NCBI GenBank assembly: GCA_040752215.1
Contig: JBFMEX010000026.1
Coordinates: 62,001-126,000, forward strand
Source: JBFMEX01 sp040752215
GTDB lineage: Bacteria; Pseudomonadota; Alphaproteobacteria; Rhizobiales; Hyphomicrobiaceae
Length of the DNA stretch: 64,000 nucleotides
Direction of reading: 5' to 3'
Shown: piece by piece, positions 8,071 to 14,843 of the stretch
Numbering within the stretch: position 1 is the first letter of the stretch
Layout of the letters: every line of letters begins with the position of its first letter
The notes under the pieces: generated by a model
Database searches by the model: none
Told to the model about the DNA's origin: nothing
The model's input: the letters and a program-made list of their open reading frames with translations, nothing else
Translations under genes and position numbers: made by a program

Positions 8071-9747
8071 CTAGCCCATGCTGTTGGCCTCCATTCTCGC
8101 GGGCACTCCCTCGACACCCTGGGTGCGGGCAGTGATGGCGCGTGGCTTGGCGTCGGCGCAGATCATGTCCGCGGCCTTCTCGCCGATCATGATCGCGGGC
8201 AGATTGGTATTTCCGGAGACGAGTGTCGGCATGATCGAGCAGTCGGCGACCCAGAGCGCCTCGACGCCCCTCACACGCAATCTGGGATCGACCACTGCGC
8301 CGTCGTCGCTGCCCATCCGGCAGGTGCCCGACGGATGGAAGATCGTCGCGCCGTTCTGCCGGGCGAACGTCAGCAGATCCTCCTCCGTCCTGGCCCGAGT
8401 TCCGGGGAGCACCTCCTCGGCGATCTCGTCGGCGAGCGGCCGCGTCGCAGCGAGCTTGCGGGCGAATCCGACCGCGGCGATCGCGCAGCGCCGATCGGTC
8501 TCGGCGTCGAGATAGTTGGCGTGCATGCGCGGGGCTTGCAGTGGATCGGGTGAGGCGAGCTCGAGGTGGCCGCGGCTTTCCGGGCGCAGCTGGCAGACCG
8601 AAAGCGTGCAGCCGGAGAACGGATGCACGGCTCCACCGGCCATGTCGGCGCTGAGCGTCGCGATGTGGAACTGGATATCGGGCGTCAGCGACTGTGGCAG
8701 CACCCGCGTGAACAGGCCACCCTGGTTGATTCCGACCGCGAGCGGACCCGAGCGGGCCAGCGCCCATTGCAGACCGATGCGCGCCCGACCGATCCACGAG
8801 TTCAGCTGATCGTTGGTGGTGATCGGCCGCTTGCAGCGGTAGATGAGGCGGACCTGCAGGTGATCCTGCAGATTGCGCCCGACCTCCGGCCGGTCGACCA
8901 GGACGCTGACGCCGTGTGTCGCGAGATGGGCAGCGGGCCCGATGCCGGAGAGCATCAAGAGCTGCGGGGACTGCAGTGCGCCGGCAGAGAGAATGACACC
9001 GCGGGTTGCGCGGATCGTACGCTCGACGCCCTTGTGCAGGAAGCGGACACCGACGGCGCGGCGGCGGCTCATGACAATTCCCGTCGCGTAGGCGGACGTG
9101 ACAACCTGGAGATTGGAGCGGCCATGGGCGGGCCTCAGGTAGGCCTTGGCCGCGCTGACGCGCAGGCCATTGCGGGTCGTCAGCTGGTAGTAGCCGACGC
9201 CCTCCTGGCGCGCGCCGTTGAAGTCCCGTGTCCGGTGCACGCCGAGCGACTCGGCGGCGGCGATCACGGCCTCGATCAGGGGGTGCGGGCGCCGGATGCT
9301 GGTGACGGCGAGCGGCCCGGTGGTTCCATGCAGGCCTCCCGCCGGGCCGAGGTCGTTCGACTCGAGCCTCTTGAAATAGGGCAGCACGTCGCGCCACGAC
9401 CAGCCCGGGTTTCCGAGCGCGTGCCAGCGTTCGTAGTCCTCCTGTTGACCGCGGATCGCGATCAGTCCGTTGATTGAGCTGGAGCCGCCGAGCACGCGTC
9501 CGCGCGGCCAGTAGATCCGCCGGCCGGCCATGTTGGGCTCGGGCTCGGTGTAGAAGCGCCAGTTGACGGCATCGCTCCACATCGTCTTGCCGTAGCCGAT
9601 CGGGAGATGGATCCAGAAGCTGGTGTCCCTCGGCCCGGCCTCGAGCAGTGTGACGCGGGTGTCGGGGTGCTCGCTCAGCCGGCTCGCGATCGCGCACCCG
9701 GACGATCCGGCGCCGACGATCACGAACTCGCACTCGTCTGAGGACAT
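8071..9747 (-). CDS. GMC-family FAD alcohol dehydrogenase (choline dehydrogenase-like), candidate isethionate dehydrogenase IseJ
   Basis: A 558-residue GMC oxidoreductase. The FAD-binding motif VIVGAGSSGCAIASRL is at the N-terminus, the second GMC signature GRVLGGSSSINGL is near residue 80, and the C-terminal active-site region has FHPSGTCRMG and SGNTNLPAIMIGEKAA (catalytic His/Asn pair). The start at MSSDECEF is preferred; an upstream ATG at 9807 adds about 20 poorly conserved residues. The known isethionate dehydrogenase IseJ is a GMC enzyme that oxidises isethionate to sulfoacetaldehyde, and ise loci carry TRAP genes and an IclR regulator. All three features are here, so IseJ is a good inference. 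Other alcohols, such as choline, remain possible. Confidence 0.8.
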   Translation of the reverse strand: MSSDECEFVIVGAGSSGCAIASRLSEHPDTRVTLLEAGPRDTSFWIHLPIGYGKTMWSDAVNWRFYTEPEPNMAGRRIYWPRGRVLGGSSSINGLIAIRGQQEDYERWHALGNPGWSWRDVLPYFKRLESNDLGPAGGLHGTTGPLAVTSIRRPHPLIEAVIAAAESLGVHRTRDFNGARQEGVGYYQLTTRNGLRVSAAKAYLRPAHGRSNLQVVTSAYATGIVMSRRRAVGVRFLHKGVERTIRATRGVILSAGALQSPQLLMLSGIGPAAHLATHGVSVLVDRPEVGRNLQDHLQVRLIYRCKRPITTNDQLNSWIGRARIGLQWALARSGPLAVGINQGGLFTRVLPQSLTPDIQFHIATLSADMAGGAVHPFSGCTLSVCQLRPESRGHLELASPDPLQAPRMHANYLDAETDRRCAIAAVGFARKLAATRPLADEIAEEVLPGTRARTEEDLLTFARQNGATIFHPSGTCRMGSDDGAVVDPRLRVRGVEALWVADCSIMPTLVSGNTNLPAIMIGEKAADMICADAKPRAITARTQGVEGVPARMEANSMG

Positions 9748-9813
9748 GTGGCCCGAACCTCGCCCAGCGTCGGCGCCGAGTGCAGCAGACACCAGGGTGA
9801 TCGTCAACTAGAG

Positions 9814-9834
9814 AATGAAACATGGCATTTCATT
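9814..9834. promoter_or_regulatory. Perfect palindrome in divergent promoter, likely IclR operator
   Basis: AATGAAA-N7-TTTCATT is a perfect 7-bp inverted repeat with a 7-bp spacer. It lies in the roughly 195-bp gap between the divergent GMC gene and IclR gene. Its size and dyad symmetry fit an IclR-family dimer site. A T-rich tract follows immediately (9833-9843). Confidence 0.55.
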
Positions 9835-9942
9835 TTTTTTCTTTAGACCTCTCGCCATGTTGACCGCTGGCGGCCAAATGCGGCTATTGTGCCGATCCGG
9901 CAGCAACGCCCGCTGCCGTTTGCAGTGCGAAAGGATGCCGTC

Positions 9943-10782
9943 GTGACGATCCTCGGCGGGCAGCGTGTCAAGTCGAGCCGGTCCAGCAAGAGCGGACGTC
10001 GCACAGCGGCACGTGGGAGTCCGCGCGCGGTGCCGGCGCTCTCGACGCAGCTTCGCGTGCTCGATCTGCTGGGCCTCGTCGCAACGAGCGAGCGGCCGCT
10101 GGCGCTGCCGGAGATCACGGCCGAGCTCGGCGCCTCCAAGCCGACGGTGTTTCGCATGTGCCAGCGATTGGAGGCGGCCGGCTATCTGGAGCGCGAGCCG
10201 GGCGGCCGGCGCTTCCGCATCGGCCCGAGCCTGGTGCGGCTCGGCATGCTGGCGGTACGGGTCGGCGGCGCCAACGTCGAGCGCCATGCGATCCTCGAGG
10301 CCCTGGTCGCCGCGATCGGAGAGACGTGCAACTGCACGATGCTGGCCGGCAGCGAGGTCTACTATCTCGATCGTGTCGAGACACGCTGGCCGCTGCGGAT
10401 GCATCTGGAGCCGGGCTCGCGCGTCCCCGTGCACTGCACGGCGAGCGGCAAGCTGTTTCTCGCCAACCTCGAGCCGGCCGCGCGCGACGCGCTGATCGGT
10501 CATCTACGGCTGGAGCCGCATACGCCCTCGACGATCACCTCGCGCAAGGCGCTGGTCGCGGCGCTGGAGGCGATCCGAGTTCGGGACTACAGCATTGACG
10601 ACGAGGAGTTCCTGGTCGGCCTGATCGCGATTGCCGTTCCGGTGCGCGATCGTGCCGGCAAGGTGGTGGCGGCGCTCGCCTGTCACGCGCCGTTGGCGCG
10701 CATGTCGATCGACGATGCGGAAAGGCTGCTGCCGAGATTGCGCGCGGCCGCACGAAAACTGTCGGCAACACTTCCGGATTAG
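9943..10782 (+). CDS. IclR-family transcriptional regulator
   Basis: A 279-residue regulator. The N-terminal winged helix-turn-helix (LALPEITAELGASKPTVFRM, about residues 50-70) is followed by an effector-binding GAF-like domain with SGKLFLANL and the C-terminal DDEEFLVGLIAIAVPVRD. The GTG at 9943 has AAGGA eight bases upstream; an earlier GTG at 9889 would add 18 residues without a clear ribosome site. It is transcribed away from the GMC/TRAP operon and is expected to control it, possibly with a C2 sulfonate as effector. IseR of isethionate loci is of this family. Confidence 0.85.
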   Translation: MTILGGQRVKSSRSSKSGRRTAARGSPRAVPALSTQLRVLDLLGLVATSERPLALPEITAELGASKPTVFRMCQRLEAAGYLEREPGGRRFRIGPSLVRLGMLAVRVGGANVERHAILEALVAAIGETCNCTMLAGSEVYYLDRVETRWPLRMHLEPGSRVPVHCTASGKLFLANLEPAARDALIGHLRLEPHTPSTITSRKALVAALEAIRVRDYSIDDEEFLVGLIAIAVPVRDRAGKVVAALACHAPLARMSIDDAERLLPRLRAAARKLSATLPD

Positions 10783-10959
10783 GCACGCAGCGGCGGCCCC
10801 CACACTGCTCCGTCGGCGGCTCGGCTTGCGCCCTCTCCAGCGCCTCGGCCGCCTGGCGCCGGCCCGGCCCCACTATCGCCGCAGAGTGCTGGCAGGTGCG
10901 CGAGGGAGCAGGGCGCGCGCTCTCGGCACGCGCAGGTCCTCGAACCTCGGAGGAATTGC

Positions 10960-11529
10960 ATGCGGATCGGTATTCGTCGCGCGCGCGTCGCGCTGCCACT
11001 GCTGGCGATGGTGACGATGGTGGGGCTCGCCGGGGTGCCGTCGCGATGCGAGGCGGCCTCCGCTGCCGAGATCGACGTCTCGGTCCAGGAGACGTTGCGC
11101 GATTTCCACGTCCAGGTGCGAGGCTCGCGGGACCTGCTCGCCCGCTCGGTGGCGGTGCTCGTGTTCCCGACCGTGATCAAGGCCGGCATAGGCATCGGCG
11201 GCGAGTATGGAGAAGGCGCGCTGCTGTCGCGCGGGCGCACGCTCGGGTACTACAATACGGTGTCGGCCTCGTTCGGCTTCCAGCTCGGCGCCCAGGCGCG
11301 CTCCGTCATCATCGTCTTCATGGCCGAGGAGGCATTGGACCGCTTCCGGCGGACCGACGGCTGGAAGGTCGGTGTCGACGGCTCGGTGGCGCTCGTTACG
11401 GTCGGCGTCGGTGGATCGATCGACACCAACCGGATCACGAGCCCGATCGTCGGCTTCATTTTCGACGGCAAGGGACTGATGTATAACCTGACCCTGGAGG
11501 GCTCCAAGATCAGTCGCATCTCCCGCTGA
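10960..11529 (+). CDS. SYLF (YSC84/DUF500) domain lipid-binding protein, exported
   Basis: A 189-residue protein with a signal peptide (about residues 1-33, ending SRCEA) and one SYLF domain. Family hallmarks are LLARSVAVLVFPTVIKAGIGIGG near residue 60, then GALLSRGRTLGYYNTVSASF and FQLGAQARSVIIVFM. SYLF domains bind phosphoinositides in eukaryotes; the bacterial role is unknown but probably envelope-related. A GGAGG ribosome site precedes the ATG. The gene stands 57 bp before a bactofilin gene, with no obvious link to the sulfonate or nir genes. Confidence 0.82.
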   Translation: MRIGIRRARVALPLLAMVTMVGLAGVPSRCEAASAAEIDVSVQETLRDFHVQVRGSRDLLARSVAVLVFPTVIKAGIGIGGEYGEGALLSRGRTLGYYNTVSASFGFQLGAQARSVIIVFMAEEALDRFRRTDGWKVGVDGSVALVTVGVGGSIDTNRITSPIVGFIFDGKGLMYNLTLEGSKISRISR

Positions 11530-11586
11530 CGATGGCAGGTGCGCGGGAAAGAGTGCCGCCGAATGTAGCGTAGCCCGGGGGGATCC

Positions 11587-11982
11587 ATGTCGCTCGTCGA
11601 TAGCCAGCCCAGCGTGACCCGCAGGTCGCCGGAGCCGCAGGGTCCGATCGCCATTGGCGCCAAGGCGACGATCGTCGGCGCCCTGCACTTCGATGGCGCG
11701 GTCGTGCTCGAAGGGGAGATCCGTGGCGAGGTTCGTTGCAGGTCATTGACGATTGCGGAGCGCGGCGCGGTCGATGGCCTGATCGTCGCCGAGACGGTGA
11801 TCGTCGCGGGCGAGGTGGTCGGCACAATCTATGCGGAGCGATTGGTGCTGAGGGCGGCGTGCGAGGTGGAGGGCGACATCTTCCATCGCGAGCTCTCGCT
11901 CGAGGACGGCTGCTATTTCGAGGGCCGTTCACGCCGCCACGCGGCACCGCTCGGATTGGCGCCACCTTACGACGAGGGTTGA
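11587..11982 (+). CDS. Bactofilin-type polymer-forming cytoskeletal protein
   Basis: A 131-residue protein dominated by a bactofilin (DUF583) beta-helix from about residue 22 to 105. Repeats of the IVGALHFDGAVVLEGEIRG and ADVEGLIVAE type are visible, here as ERGAVDGLIVAETVIVAGE. Bactofilins self-assemble without nucleotide into filaments or membrane patches and help recruit cell-wall or polar proteins. The N-terminal tail (SLVDSQPSVTRRSPEPQ) is short and disordered, as usual. A GGGGGGA ribosome site precedes the ATG. Confidence 0.87.
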   Translation: MSLVDSQPSVTRRSPEPQGPIAIGAKATIVGALHFDGAVVLEGEIRGEVRCRSLTIAERGAVDGLIVAETVIVAGEVVGTIYAERLVLRAACEVEGDIFHRELSLEDGCYFEGRSRRHAAPLGLAPPYDEG

Positions 11983-12116
11983 GCGACGGCGTCGGCCGAG
12001 CGTGGACGCTCTTGCCCGTCGGCCGGAGCCGGAATAGCGTGTCGATATCGCCGATCTCGATGATACCGAGGACGTGGCCACGCTCTCGATCGCAGTGGCG
12101 GCTTTGGGAGGCGAGC

Positions 12117-12884
12117 ATGGATGCGACACTGACGGCGCGCGCGCCCGGCTCTCAGCGACGGGCGACTTCATCATTCTACGTTGTAATGGCCGCCGTATTG
12201 GCGGCCGTCGCATTTCTCGGGTTCGCACCGACCTACTGGGTGCCGATGATCCGGGGCACGCTCGCGGTGCCTCCGGTCGTCCATATCCACGCCGCCGCCT
12301 TCTTCGCGTGGACGCTGCTCCTCCTGGTGCAGGCCTGGTTGCCGAAAGCGGGGCGTCTGGCGCGCCACCGGGCGCTCGGCATGGTCGGGATCTCGTTGGC
12401 GACGGCGATGACGATTCTGGGCGTGCTCGTTGCAATCCGCCAGATGCAGGCCGCGGAGGCGATCGGTCAGCGCGCGGCGGGCGAGACGTTCGCCATCGTG
12501 CCGCTCGTGAGCATCGCCTTTTTCGCCGTCACGTTCTCCCTCGCCGCTGCCAACGTCTCTCGCCCGGAATGGCACAAGCGACTGATCATCCTCGCCACGG
12601 CCTCGATGCTGGAGGCCCCTATAGCGCGCTGGTTCATCGTTTTTCTGGCACCCGATGGGCCGCCCGGTCCGCCGCCGGTCGCAGTGACGCTGATGCCGGC
12701 ATTCACAGCCTATGCGCTGGTGCTTGTTGCGATCGGGCACGATTGGCGCTCGAGAGGCCGGCCGCATCCCGCCTATGTCGTCGGCGGAGCGACCCTCGTC
12801 GTGCTGAAGCTCCTGCAGGAGCCGATCAGTACCAGCGAGGCCTGGCACGCCGTGGCTGCGTGGTTCCTGGCGCTCGCCCGTTGA
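12117..12884 (+). CDS. Multi-pass membrane protein of unknown function
   Basis: A 255-residue protein with about six to seven hydrophobic segments (for example FYVVMAAVLAAVAFLGF near residue 18 and AAAFFAWTLLLLVQAWL near 60). Histidines sit near membrane ends (HIHAAAFF, RHRALGMVG, EWHKRLIIL). Their spacing resembles small haem- or quinone-associated membrane proteins, but no motif allows a call. A GGGAGGCGAGC ribosome site decides the start. No operon partner is obvious. Confidence 0.7.
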   Translation: MDATLTARAPGSQRRATSSFYVVMAAVLAAVAFLGFAPTYWVPMIRGTLAVPPVVHIHAAAFFAWTLLLLVQAWLPKAGRLARHRALGMVGISLATAMTILGVLVAIRQMQAAEAIGQRAAGETFAIVPLVSIAFFAVTFSLAAANVSRPEWHKRLIILATASMLEAPIARWFIVFLAPDGPPGPPPVAVTLMPAFTAYALVLVAIGHDWRSRGRPHPAYVVGGATLVVLKLLQEPISTSEAWHAVAAWFLALAR

Positions 12885-12927
12885 GGGCAGGCCACTTCGT
12901 CAACATTCGATGTGTGTGTGCGGAGCC

Positions 12928-12946
12928 GGCGCCACCTGCTGGCGCC
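12928..12946. terminator. GC-rich hairpin after the membrane protein gene
   Basis: GGCGCCA-CCTGC-TGGCGCC is a perfect 7-bp stem with a 5-base loop, 44 bp after the stop at 12884. No T-run follows. It separates this gene from the denitrification regulators. The 60 bp that follow are AT-richer (TAGAATACTTAAATATG near 12977) and may hold the promoter of the DsrC-like gene. Confidence 0.35.
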
Positions 12947-13020
12947 CTTGAAGATGGACGAAGAGGACATCTTTGATGTAGAATACTTAAATATGTTGGC
13001 CTGAGAATCCGAGGACGACG

Positions 13021-13386
13021 ATGCGAACGCTGCCGGATGCGATCGCCGAGATTGCGATCGGGGATCGCCTGATCAGGATCGACGAGCAGGGATTTCTTGT
13101 CGAACCGGGGGACTGGAGCGAGAGCGTGGCAGAGGAGCTGGCGCGCTGTCAGGGCGTCGAGCTGACCGGAAAGCACTGGGCCGTGCTCCAGTTCATGCGA
13201 AATTTTCTCGCCGAGCACGGAGTGGCCGCCGATGCACGGTTCGCTTTCCGCTATCTCGATCAGACTTTTCCTGACCCCTTGAAGTCCGGTCGCGAGCAGT
13301 TCTTCGAGTTGTTTCCTTACGGCTATGTCGGCCAAGCCTGTAAGATCGCCGGTATGCGTCAGCCGCGCGCCTGGAGTACGGGCTGA
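13021..13386 (+). CDS. DsrC/TusE-family sulfur-relay-like protein lacking the terminal cysteine
   Basis: A 121-residue protein of the DsrC/TusE fold (DEQGFLVEPGDW near residue 21, LTGKHWAVLQFMRNF near 48, GYVGQACKIAG near 101). Family members carry sulfane sulfur on C-terminal cysteines. Here Cys107 is at the position of the inner DsrC cysteine, but the position 11 residues later, normally the penultimate cysteine, is Trp118. Canonical DsrC heterodisulfide chemistry and TusE persulfide transfer both need that terminal cysteine, so this is probably a divergent, perhaps regulatory, member. It lies 33 bp before an NsrR-like gene, suggesting co-regulation with denitrification. Confidence 0.8.
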   Translation: MRTLPDAIAEIAIGDRLIRIDEQGFLVEPGDWSESVAEELARCQGVELTGKHWAVLQFMRNFLAEHGVAADARFAFRYLDQTFPDPLKSGREQFFELFPYGYVGQACKIAGMRQPRAWSTG

Positions 13387-13419
13387 CGCCTGGCGCGGCT
13401 TTGAACGCGGAGACGTCCG

Positions 13420-13866
13420 ATGCGCATGACGGTGCTCAGCGACTACTCGCTGCGCGTGCTGATGTACCTCGCCGCCCGCCCGGAGCGCCGCGCCACGATC
13501 CAGGAGGTGGCGGAGGCTTACGCCATTTCCGAGAATCACCTGATGAAGGTGGTGCACGGACTCGCCAAGGTGGGGCTCGTGAAGACCGTTCGTGGTCGGG
13601 GCGGCGGCCTGTGCCTCGCCCGCGACGCGAGCAGGATCACGATCGGTCAGGTCCTGCGCGCGGTCGAGGAGGACTTCGACCTGGTCGAATGCTTGGGCGA
13701 GGACGACAGGTGCCGGATTACAAGCGTGTGCCGGTTGAAGCGGGTGCTGAAACGGGCGCTCGACGCCTACCTCGGCGAGCTCGACAACTGGACGCTCGCC
13801 GAGGTCGTCGGCCGACCCAAGGTGCTCCTCGGGGCTCTCGGGATCGAAGCCACAGTGCCGCGATAG
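13420..13866 (+). CDS. Rrf2-family regulator, NsrR-like (nitric oxide-sensing)
   Basis: A 148-residue protein with an N-terminal winged helix (LSDYSLRVLMYLAAR; ISENHLMKVVHGLAKVGLV) and three cysteines at 91, 98 and 104 (CX6CX5C) for an iron-sulfur cluster. This length, cysteine arrangement and the VRGRGGGLCLARD wing match NsrR, a repressor released when NO damages the cluster. The location between a DsrC-like gene and a Crp/Fnr gene, at the edge of nir/nor genes, supports an NO role. IscR or another Rrf2 regulator is less likely. Confidence 0.83.
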   Translation: MRMTVLSDYSLRVLMYLAARPERRATIQEVAEAYAISENHLMKVVHGLAKVGLVKTVRGRGGGLCLARDASRITIGQVLRAVEEDFDLVECLGEDDRCRITSVCRLKRVLKRALDAYLGELDNWTLAEVVGRPKVLLGALGIEATVPR

Positions 13867-14021
13867 CCGGTCCACGGGTTCGCAGGCATAGTCAGCATAG
13901 CGACCACTCGACGCGAGGGACGGGGCTGGAAAAGATTGGCCCGCCGCCTACTTGAAGGCATTATGCGGGCCGGTTGCCCCTTCCGCGCGGAGTGCGCGGA
14001 GATGCCCGCGAGAGCACCCCG

Positions 14022-14720
14022 ATGGATCCATCCGACTGGCACATCGTACGCGGAACGCCATTGTTCGGCACGCTGCCGCAGGAGACGGCGCTGAGCCTGA
14101 TCGGCAACCAGGGCCCGCGTGTCTACGAGAAGGGGACGATGCTGTTCCAGCAGGGTGAGCCGGCCGAGAGCTTCTTCCTGGTGCTCGACGGGTGGGTGAA
14201 GATCTACCGCATCACGCCGGAAGGCGAGGAGGCCGTGGTCGGCGTGTTCCGCCGCGGCGAAACGTTCGCTGAAGCAGCGATCTTCATGGGCGGGCGCTAC
14301 CCCGTCAGCGCCGAGGTGGCGACGACCTCCCGGCTCATCAGGATCGACGGCGAGCTGTTCCGTCGGCGCATCCGCGAGACCCCGGACCTCGCGTTCTCCA
14401 TGCTGGCGTCTGCCTCTTACCACCTCAAGTTCCTGGTCGAGCAGATCGAGCAGATCAAGCTGATGACCGCGCCGAAGCGGCTCGCGGACTTCCTGCTCCG
14501 GCTCTGCCCGCGCCACGACGGCGCGTGCCGGATCGTGCTGCCTTATGAGAAGGCGCTGATCGCCAACCGTCTCGGCATGAAGCCGGAGAGCCTGTCGCGC
14601 GCGTTCGCCAAGCTCAGACCACACGGCGTCGCTGTCGAGCGCGAGGAGGTCGCCATCGCCGATCCCGGGGCATTGCGGAGCTTCATCGAGACTTCGGGCG
14701 AGGATCCCGACCTGTTGTAA
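14022..14720 (+). CDS. Crp/Fnr-family regulator, Dnr/NnrR-like
   Basis: A 232-residue protein with a cyclic-nucleotide-type beta-roll (about residues 20-130, KGTMLFQQGEPAESFFLVLDGW), a long dimer helix, and a C-terminal helix-turn-helix (LIANRLGMKPESLSRAFAKL). It lacks the N-terminal cysteine cluster of FNR, and its sensor resembles Dnr/NnrR, which activate nir and nor in response to NO, probably through haem. The start is the ATG at 14022 (MDPSDWHIVRG); the frame is open upstream to 13974. Likely targets are the TTGAC-N4-GTCAA-like boxes at 22060, 26347, 26389 and 27733. Confidence 0.85.
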   Translation: MDPSDWHIVRGTPLFGTLPQETALSLIGNQGPRVYEKGTMLFQQGEPAESFFLVLDGWVKIYRITPEGEEAVVGVFRRGETFAEAAIFMGGRYPVSAEVATTSRLIRIDGELFRRRIRETPDLAFSMLASASYHLKFLVEQIEQIKLMTAPKRLADFLLRLCPRHDGACRIVLPYEKALIANRLGMKPESLSRAFAKLRPHGVAVEREEVAIADPGALRSFIETSGEDPDLL

Positions 14721-14733
14721 TCGGCAAGTCTTT

Positions 14734-14843
14734 CGCTCGTGGCGGCCGGCTCCCCGGTGGGGGGTCTCTATGAGCAATTGGCGACTCCCGCTCGTGGCGG
14801 CCGGCTCCCCGGAGGGGAGTCGCCACGAGCAACTAATGACTCG
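14734..14843. repeat. Imperfect 55-bp tandem duplication, second copy with a long hairpin
   Basis: Copy A (14734-14788) and copy B (14789-14843) match at 45 of 55 positions, the first 24 being identical. Copy B folds into a hairpin: outer perfect stem GCTCGTGGCG (14790) / CGCCACGAGC (14821), inner stem CTCCCC/GGGGAG. Copy A has lost the right arm. The element fills the gap between convergent regulator and nirN genes and overlaps the nirN stop, so it may act as a two-way terminator. Confidence 0.72.

Noticed and set aside
14734..14843. CRISPR-like repeat
   Set aside because: Only two copies, directly abutting with no spacer, and no cas genes.
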